From Rhodospirillales bacterium (GTDB lineage Bacteria; Pseudomonadota; Alphaproteobacteria; Acetobacterales; Acetobacteraceae), in contig JANYFG010000103.1 in the NCBI GenBank assembly GCA_025362815.1, positions 1-56,214 of the forward strand: a DNA stretch of 56,214 nucleotides, given 5' to 3'. Positions 51,531-56,214 of the stretch are shown here, piece after piece. Each line of letters opens with the position of its first letter. The stretch's first letter is position 1. The notes below the pieces were generated by a model. The model was not told where the DNA came from and searched no databases. It saw only the letters and a program-made list of their open reading frames with translations. The translations under genes and the position numbers were made by a program.

Positions 51531-52214
51531 ATGATCATCGTCCACCACCTCAACAACTCGCGTTCCCAACGCGTGTTGTGGCTCCTCGAGGAGCTGGGTC
51601 TCGATTACGAGGTGCGGTCCTACATGCGTGAGGGTCTCGGCGGCAGCGCACCGCAATCGCTGCGCCAGATCCACCCCCTGGGCAAGGCGCCCATCATCGA
51701 GGACGGCGATCTCGTGCTGGCCGAATCCGGCGCCATCATCGAATACCTGCTGCAACGCCACGGCCAGGACACGTCCCGCACACCGCTGGTCCCACCGCCG
51801 GACGCGCCAGATCATATACGCTATCTCTACTGGCTGCACTACGCCGAAGGCTCCGGCATGCCGAACCTCCTGCTCAAGGTCGTGTTCGACCAGATCGAAA
51901 CCGGCCCGGTGCCCTTCTTCGTCCGCCCCGTCGTGCGCGGCCTCGCGCGCGCCATCAAATCCGCCCTCGTGATGCCGCAGCTCACCCTGCATCTCGACCA
52001 TATGGAGGCCGAGCTCGCCCGCTCCCTTTGGTTCGCCGGCCCGTCCTTCACCGCCGCCGACATCCAGATGAGCTTCTTGGTCGAAGGCATGGCCGCCAAG
52101 GCCGGGCTCGACGCAACCCGCCCCCACCTCATGGCCTATCTCGACTGCATCCACGCCCGCCCCGCCTGGGCCCGTGCCGTCGAACGCGGTGGTCCCTACG
52201 ACCTCAACGACTGA
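51531..52214 (+). CDS. Glutathione S-transferase
   Basis: A 227-aa GST. ATG at 51531 follows GAGAGG; an upstream in-frame ATG (51495) adds unrelated residues. The N-terminal domain starts MIIVHHLNNSRSQRVLWLLEE (catalytic-type Ser in NNSRS), with HPLGKAPIIED (cis-Pro) and LAESGAIIEYL for glutathione binding. The C-terminal helical domain has FTAADIQMSFLVE. It is between a small membrane ORF and crtI. The substrate is unknown; oxidised lipid or pigment detoxification would fit the setting but is inference. Not closely similar to the GST at 18972. Confidence 0.88.
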   Translation: MIIVHHLNNSRSQRVLWLLEELGLDYEVRSYMREGLGGSAPQSLRQIHPLGKAPIIEDGDLVLAESGAIIEYLLQRHGQDTSRTPLVPPPDAPDHIRYLYWLHYAEGSGMPNLLLKVVFDQIETGPVPFFVRPVVRGLARAIKSALVMPQLTLHLDHMEAELARSLWFAGPSFTAADIQMSFLVEGMAAKAGLDATRPHLMAYLDCIHARPAWARAVERGGPYDLND

Positions 52215-52231
52215 CCCAACCCAAATACCCA

Positions 52232-52249
52232 TGTCTATTTCGCCTGACA
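52232..52249. promoter_or_regulatory. PpsR operator, distal site upstream of crtI
   Basis: TGT (52232) and ACA (52247) enclose exactly 12 nt, a perfect TGT-N12-ACA palindrome of the PpsR/CrtJ family. It lies 50-67 bp before the crtI ATG, in an AT-richer gap of 84 bp. Confidence 0.75.
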
Positions 52250-52272
52250 GTTATTTTGCGTCTGGCTGAAAC

Positions 52273-52290
52273 TGTCAGGCTATGATTACA
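52273..52290. promoter_or_regulatory. PpsR operator over the crtI -10 region
   Basis: A second perfect TGT-N12-ACA (TGT 52273, ACA 52288), 23 nt after the first site. Its central 12 nt contain TATGAT (52281-52286), a good -10 box, with TTGCGT (52256-52261) as a possible -35 at 19-nt spacing. Binding would block RNA polymerase directly, giving oxygen- and light-controlled crtIB expression. Confidence 0.75.
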
Positions 52291-52298
52291 CTCGGCCC

Positions 52299-53855
52299 AT
52301 GACGTCCCTCACAAAACCCAGGATCACCCCCCCGTCGCACGCCGCCGATGGGGACAAGCAATCCAAACGCCGCCAGAAACACGCCGTCGTCATCGGCAGC
52401 GGCTTCGGGGGGCTGGCCGCCGCCGTCCGCCTCGGCGCGCGCGGCTACCGCGTCACCGTTCTCGAAAAATGCGACAGCCCCGGCGGCCGCGCCCGCGTCT
52501 TCCGCCAGGACGGTTTTTCCTTCGATGCCGGCCCCACCATCATCACCGCCCCCTTCCTGTTCGAGGAGCTGTGGGCGCTGTGCGGCCGCACGCTGGCCGA
52601 CGACGTCGACCTCCGCCCCGTCACCCCCTTCTACCGCATCCGCTTCAACGACGGCCGCGTCTTCAACTACACCGGCGACGCCGCGGCGATGCGCCAGGAA
52701 ATCGCGAAGTTCGAGCCAGCCGACGTCAAAGGCTATGACCGTTTCCTCGAGACCAGCCGAGAGGCCTGCCGCATCGGCTTCGAGGAACGCGGCCACGTCT
52801 CCTTCGCCCGCTGGCAGACCATGGCGGTCATGATCCCCGAAATGCTCGGCGCCAGCGCCGCCCGCAGCGTGGCCTCCGTCGTCGCCTCGCATTTCAAAAG
52901 CCCGGAACTGCGCACCGTCTTCAGCTTCCACCCGTTGCTGATCGGCGGAAATCCCTTCTCGGTCTCCGCCATCTACTGCCTGGTCGCCTGGCTCGAACGC
53001 CATTGGGGCGTCCATTTCGCCATGGGAGGCACCATCTCCCTCGTCCACGGCCTCATCGACCTCATCTCCGGCCAGGGCGGCGAGGTCCGCCTCAATACCG
53101 AGGTTTCGGAGATCATCGTGCAGGACGGCAACGCCACCGGCGTCCGCCTCGCCTCCGGCCAGCATCTGCACGCCGACATCGTGGTGTCCAACGCCGACAG
53201 CGCCTGGACCTACCGCCACCTCATCGCCGCCCGCCACCGCACACGCTGGACAGACCGCAAGATCGCCAAGGCCCGCTACTCCATGAGCCTTTTCGTCTGG
53301 TATTTCGGCACCAACCGGCAATACCCAGACGTCGCCCACCACACCATCCTGCTGGGCGAACGCTACAAGGCCCTGCTCGCCGACATCTTCAAACACCACA
53401 CCCTCGCCGACGATTTCAGCCTCTATCTGCACCGCCCCACCGCCACAGACCCCTCTTTGGCGCCGGATGGCTGCGACTCGTTCTACGTCCTGTCCCCCGT
53501 CCCCCATCTCGACAGCAAAACCGATTGGACCGCGCGCGCCGAAGGCTACCGCCGCTCCATCGCGGCCCACCTGTCCGCCACCATCCTGCCCGGGCTCGAA
53601 GACGCCGTCATATCCTCCCGGATCATGACGCCGCAGGATTTCCAGGACGAACTGCTGTCCTACAAAGGCGCCGCCTTCAGCCTGGAGCCGATCATCACCC
53701 AAACCGCCTATTTCCGCCCGCACAACAAAAGCGAGGAAATCGGCAATCTCTACCTGGTCGGCGCCGGCACCCATCCCGGTGCGGGCGTGCCGGGCGTTCT
53801 GTCTTCCGCGCGTGTTCTGGACGAGGTGGTGCCGCATGCCGATGCATTGGTCTGA
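52299..53855 (+). CDS. crtI: Phytoene desaturase
   Basis: FAD-dependent desaturase that converts phytoene to neurosporene or lycopene. The 518-aa product has a 28-residue basic lead, then the dinucleotide-binding fold HAVVIGSGFGGLAAAVRLGA and EKCDSPGGRARVFRQDGFSFDAGPT, both typical CrtI. The C-terminal NLYLVGAGTHPGAGVPGVLS is the bacterial-type phytoene dehydrogenase signature. It overlaps crtB by 20 bp. The number of desaturation steps cannot be read from sequence; the rest of the carotenoid pathway (crtE, crtC, crtD, crtF) is not in the window. Confidence 0.95.
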   Translation: MTSLTKPRITPPSHAADGDKQSKRRQKHAVVIGSGFGGLAAAVRLGARGYRVTVLEKCDSPGGRARVFRQDGFSFDAGPTIITAPFLFEELWALCGRTLADDVDLRPVTPFYRIRFNDGRVFNYTGDAAAMRQEIAKFEPADVKGYDRFLETSREACRIGFEERGHVSFARWQTMAVMIPEMLGASAARSVASVVASHFKSPELRTVFSFHPLLIGGNPFSVSAIYCLVAWLERHWGVHFAMGGTISLVHGLIDLISGQGGEVRLNTEVSEIIVQDGNATGVRLASGQHLHADIVVSNADSAWTYRHLIAARHRTRWTDRKIAKARYSMSLFVWYFGTNRQYPDVAHHTILLGERYKALLADIFKHHTLADDFSLYLHRPTATDPSLAPDGCDSFYVLSPVPHLDSKTDWTARAEGYRRSIAAHLSATILPGLEDAVISSRIMTPQDFQDELLSYKGAAFSLEPIITQTAYFRPHNKSEEIGNLYLVGAGTHPGAGVPGVLSSARVLDEVVPHADALV

Positions 53856-54915
53856 ACTGCGCCACGCCTCCCACGAGGACCTCGCCACCTGCCGCGCCTT
53901 GCTGAAAGGCGGCTCGCGCAGCTTCCACGCGGCGGGAAAACTCCTGCCAGACGCCGTTCACGGGCCAGCCGGCGCCATCTATGCCTTCTGCCGCCTCGCC
54001 GACGACGAGATCGACAACGCCATCGACAACGATTCGCCGATGGGCTCCGGCCCCAACCCAAACCCTGCCGAAGCCTTGGCCCGCCTGCGCCACCGCCTCG
54101 AACGCGCCTATGCCGGCGCCCCCCTGCCCATCGCCGTCGATCGCGCCTTCGCCGATGTCGTCCGCCGCCACGCCATCCCCCGCGCGCTCCCCGAGGCGCT
54201 GCTGGAAGGCTTCGCGTGGGATGCCGCCGGGCGCACCTACGAAACCCTGGAAGACGTGCTCGCCTACGCCGCCCGCGTCGCAGGCTCCGTCGGCGCCATG
54301 ATGACGGTGCTGATGGACCGGCGCGCCCCCGAAACCGTCTCGCGCGCGTGCGACCTCGGTGTCGCCATGCAGCTCTCCAACATCGCGCGCGACGTGGGGG
54401 AGGACGCCCGCGCCGGCCGCCTCTATCTGCCCCGCGCCTGGCTGCGCGAGCAAGGGATCGACCCCGAAGCCTGGCTGGCCCGCCCGGTCTTCACCCCCGA
54501 ACTCGGCCGCGTCGTGTCCCGCCTGCTCGCCGTCGCCGATCACCTCTATGCCCGCGCCGATGACGGCATCGCGCATCTGCCGCTCGCCTGCCGGCCCGGC
54601 ATCGGCGCCGCCCGCCTTCTGTATGCCGAGATCGGCCGCCAGGTCGCGCGTCATGGCGGAGACAGCGTGTCGCGCCGCGCCGTCGTCTCCGGCCGCCGCA
54701 AGCTGGCGCTGCTCGGCCAGGCCCTGTTCGCGGCCCTGCTTCCCGCCGCCGCCAAACCCGCCCCCCCCCTGGCACAGACGCTCTTCCTCATCGAGGCGGT
54801 CGTGCAATCCACCCCGCGCCGCGCCGAGATGCCCGCCACCGAACGGATGCTCGACCTCATCGCCAAGCTCCAGGCCCGCGACGCCGTCTCCATGCCCGCG
54901 ACGCCGTCTCCATGA
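53836..54915 (+). CDS. crtB: Phytoene synthase
   Basis: Condenses two geranylgeranyl diphosphates to phytoene. The ATG at 53836 lies within the end of crtI, after GAGG; 359 aa. Squalene/phytoene synthase motifs: SRSFHAAGKLLP, the first Asp-rich motif FCRLADDEIDN, RTYETLEDVLAYAARVAGSVG, and the second motif LGVAMQLSNIARDVGEDARAGRLYLP. The C-terminal end is altered by a perfect 20-bp tandem duplication that shifts frame and ends the protein as SMPATPSP. Confidence 0.95.
   Translation: MPMHWSELRHASHEDLATCRALLKGGSRSFHAAGKLLPDAVHGPAGAIYAFCRLADDEIDNAIDNDSPMGSGPNPNPAEALARLRHRLERAYAGAPLPIAVDRAFADVVRRHAIPRALPEALLEGFAWDAAGRTYETLEDVLAYAARVAGSVGAMMTVLMDRRAPETVSRACDLGVAMQLSNIARDVGEDARAGRLYLPRAWLREQGIDPEAWLARPVFTPELGRVVSRLLAVADHLYARADDGIAHLPLACRPGIGAARLLYAEIGRQVARHGGDSVSRRAVVSGRRKLALLGQALFAALLPAAAKPAPPLAQTLFLIEAVVQSTPRRAEMPATERMLDLIAKLQARDAVSMPATPSP
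54875..54914 (+). repeat. Perfect 20-bp tandem duplication at the crtB 3' end
   Basis: The 20-mer CCCGCGACGCCGTCTCCATG occurs twice back to back (54875-54894, 54895-54914). Its length is not a multiple of three, so the second copy is read in another frame and supplies the present TGA (54913). With one copy, crtB would read on to a TGA at 54930-54932 that overlaps the ATG of the next ORF. Confidence 0.95.
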
Positions 54916-54928
54916 AGGTCGCCGCGCG

Positions 54929-55072
54929 ATGATGAGCTGGGCCGCATCATCCGAAATGATCGTGATGCTCGTGGTTCTGGGATTCCTGCTCGTCGAGCTC
55001 GTCTCCATCCGCCGCACCCTCAAGCGCGACAAGGCCAGGCTGGAAGCCGAGAAGCAAAACCCCAAGCCATAG
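54929..55072 (+). CDS. Small single-span membrane protein after crtB
   Basis: A 47-aa ORF beginning MMSWAASSEMIVMLVVLGFL: a single membrane helix (about residues 10-27, with LVELVSIRR) and a basic, Lys/Glu-rich cytoplasmic tail ending KQNPKP. It starts 13 bp after the present crtB stop, and before the 20-bp duplication would have overlapped crtB by ATGA. Its size suits a pigment-complex accessory protein, but it lacks the conserved His of light-harvesting polypeptides. Function unknown. Confidence 0.6.
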   Translation: MMSWAASSEMIVMLVVLGFLLVELVSIRRTLKRDKARLEAEKQNPKP

Positions 55073-55139
55073 GCCTCAAACGGCGTCCGCTGAATTTGTA
55101 AACAAATCGAAACGAAATAGCGGCGATTCTCCCCGGCGC

Positions 55140-55736
55140 TCATCGTATCTTTCCAAACCCCTGCCGCCGCGCGGCCGTCAAAACCCCTCTCGGCAACGGG
55201 ATCCGTCCAAAGTCGAGCGCCACGCGCGCCCGCTTTGGGCGCACGCGCATCGCTTTCGGCGCCGGGGGCAAAAGCGCCGGGGGCAAAGGCGCCGTGCACC
55301 CTGGAATCACCACCCCCAGCATCCGGCACACCGGCCCCAGGATCCGCCGCGCCTGCGCCGTCTCCGCCACCAGCGCCGCCATGGCGGGCTCGTCCAGAAG
55401 CGCCTGCAACTGCGACCCGTATCCGGCGGCCACGAACGGCATCTTCGCCATCAACCAGCCGAACCGCGTCGGCAACCGGGCCCCACCCGCCGTCCCAACC
55501 CCATCGTCGCGGCTTCCACGGGGCACACCGGCCCGAACCCATCCGCCCCGCCACCGCCCGGCCGCCACGCGCGCCAGCAGCGCCAAAAACAACCCCTCCG
55601 CCTTGCGCACCCGCGCCCACACCAGAACGATCATCGCTGATGTCATCAGCCCGAACGCAACACTCGCCGCCACCGCCTGGCACAGCCCCAGGAAGGTCAA
55701 CGCGAAACGCTCGGCAGGGGAGGGGGACAAGATCAC
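55140..55736 (-). CDS. Hypothetical membrane-associated protein
   Basis: A 198-aa frame from GTG 55736, convergent with the crtIB operon. Residues about 10-42 are one or two hydrophobic helices (FALTFLGLCQAVAASVAFGL then MTSAMIVLVWARV). The remainder is basic, with GYGSQLQALLDEPAMAALVAE and a Pro/Arg-rich tail. No known domain is recognised and no ribosome site precedes the start. The helix-then-basic pattern is more protein-like than typical antisense frames here. Intergenic 55073-55139 shows only a short ATTTGT-ACAAAT hairpin. Confidence 0.5.
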   Translation of the reverse strand: MILSPSPAERFALTFLGLCQAVAASVAFGLMTSAMIVLVWARVRKAEGLFLALLARVAAGRWRGGWVRAGVPRGSRDDGVGTAGGARLPTRFGWLMAKMPFVAAGYGSQLQALLDEPAMAALVAETAQARRILGPVCRMLGVVIPGCTAPLPPALLPPAPKAMRVRPKRARVALDFGRIPLPRGVLTAARRQGFGKIR

Positions 55737-55865
55737 CTAACACAAAAACCATAAAAACCAGCAAAACGCAAGCAAAAAGACACCATATCTAACGCGCAAT
55801 CGCGACTTAAAATCATCACGCCTTGAAATGTTCGCAGGCGAATGAACAGCCGAACGCGCGTCGGC

Positions 55866-55955
55866 CGCGCCGCCGATGAGGCGAACATGGGCGTTCAAAC
55901 CGTCGCCGGTGCGTCCGAGCGGCTGGCATCGTCGATCGCTGAAATCAACCGTTAG
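55866..55955 (+). pseudogene. Remnant of a methyl-accepting chemotaxis protein gene
   Basis: This frame reads RAADEANMGVQTVAGASERL then ASSIAEINR and TAG. It closely resembles the methyl-accepting helix of MCP signalling domains, where VQTVA-A-SEEL-ASIxEIxRQV is usual. The upstream frame soon hits a stop (55824) and the TAG is supplied by the adjoining dispersed repeat, exactly where the MCP helix should continue with Gln-Val. So this is a fragment, not a gene. The stretch 55737-55865 before it is AT-richer and shows nothing recognisable. Confidence 0.6.
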
Positions 55956-56060
55956 ATCATGATGCGTTTGGGTTGATTAACCCGAACGCATAAACATGAT
56001 CGATCAAACAAGAGTAGAGTGTGATGATTTTGCTTCTACTCAAAATCATCCCGCTCTAGC
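55953..56060. repeat. Dispersed two-hairpin repeat, copy 2
   Basis: Begins TAGATCATGATGCGTTTGGG like the copy at 46546. The first hairpin spans 55955-56001, with a 3-nt insertion in its right arm. The second has arms 56015-56032 and 56041-56058 with two mismatches. Both copies keep the order and spacing of the hairpins. It ends next to the IS481-type element. Confidence 0.88.
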
Positions 56061-56214
56061 TGTCGCTGCTATTGAGGTTGTCCCTCTGGGGCTGATTGTG
56101 GAGGCTGTGGTTACCAGGCCAACAACCCCACGCTCGGAGCCCCAGATGGACGTTCATGAGAATGCCCGCACGACGCGGCACAGTCGAATGTTGATTGTCG
56201 CACGGCTTTCCGAG
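56061..56214 (+). mobile_element. IS481-type insertion sequence, left end, truncated by window
   Basis: Starts TGTCGCTGCTATTGAGGTTG directly after the dispersed repeat and holds 85 bp before a transposase start. The terminal repeat cannot be confirmed because the other end is outside. Assignment rests on the transposase N-terminus. Confidence 0.65.
56146..56214 (+). CDS. IS481-family transposase, N-terminal fragment
   Basis: The 23 visible codons read MDVHENARTTRHSRM then LIVARLSE and run off the window. M-N/D-V-H-x-N-A-R-x-T followed by a helix is the conserved opening of IS481 transposases, before the HTH and the DDE integrase core. The CDS is in the sense orientation relative to the element's left end. 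Integrity cannot be judged. Confidence 0.7.
   Translation, partial: MDVHENARTTRHSRMLIVARLSE

Noticed and set aside
53779-53835. Earlier crtB start inside crtI
   Set aside because: It adds 19 residues read out of frame from the conserved crtI C-terminus with no similarity to phytoene synthase.
54929-55072. Light-harvesting alpha or beta polypeptide
   Set aside because: Size and single helix fit, but there is no conserved His for bacteriochlorophyll in the helix.

Overview
The window is GC-rich alphaproteobacterial chromosome. The right two thirds is a photosynthesis gene cluster (PGC) of a purple, bacteriochlorophyll a-producing bacterium. Aerobic-type cyclase AcsF, Shemin-type HemA, duplicated PpsR and a bacteriophytochrome/heme-oxygenase module suggest a phototrophic Rhodospirillales/Acetobacteraceae-like or Rhizobiales-like organism. 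This placement is inference; no rRNA gene is present.

Region 1 (1-18925) is a cell-envelope and surface island. It holds the 3' end of a giant repeat adhesin, a lipoprotein-type TPR-CHAT protease, a membrane-anchored Ser/Thr kinase, a reverse-strand set (glucosaminidase-type muramidase, OmpA-like protein, membrane HExxH protein), and a tssL(OmpA-fused)-tssM pair. No T6SS sheath, tube or ATPase gene is in view. A GST gene (18972-19655, minus) separates this island from the PGC.

Region 2 (19758-42678) is the main PGC, transcribed divergently from about 26.8 kb. Leftward: ppaA/aerR, ppsR, bchG, bch2 (PucC family), bchP, hemC. Rightward: bchF-N-B-H-L-M, lhaA, puhA, puhB, puhC, a 110-aa conserved-looking ORF, acsF, puhE, hemA. 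Most junctions are ATGA or TGATG overlaps, so both arms look translationally coupled.

Region 3 (42782-55072) is a light-controlled arm. It holds a second ppsR with a tandem TGT-N12-ACA type operator, a kinase-less bacteriophytochrome, a heme oxygenase for its biliverdin chromophore, bchI, bchD, bchO, a small membrane ORF apparently started by CTG, a GST, then crtI-crtB (two PpsR-type operators upstream) and a 47-aa membrane ORF. The arm makes Mg-chelatase subunits and the first carotenoid enzymes, complementing bchH and the chlorin steps in region 2.

Region 4 (55073-56214) is a degraded boundary: a hypothetical membrane protein, a chemotaxis-receptor gene remnant, a copy of a two-hairpin dispersed repeat also found after bphP, and the first 154 bp of an IS481-type element cut by the window edge. 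puf, bchCXYZ and crtCDEF are absent, so the PGC continues or is split elsewhere.
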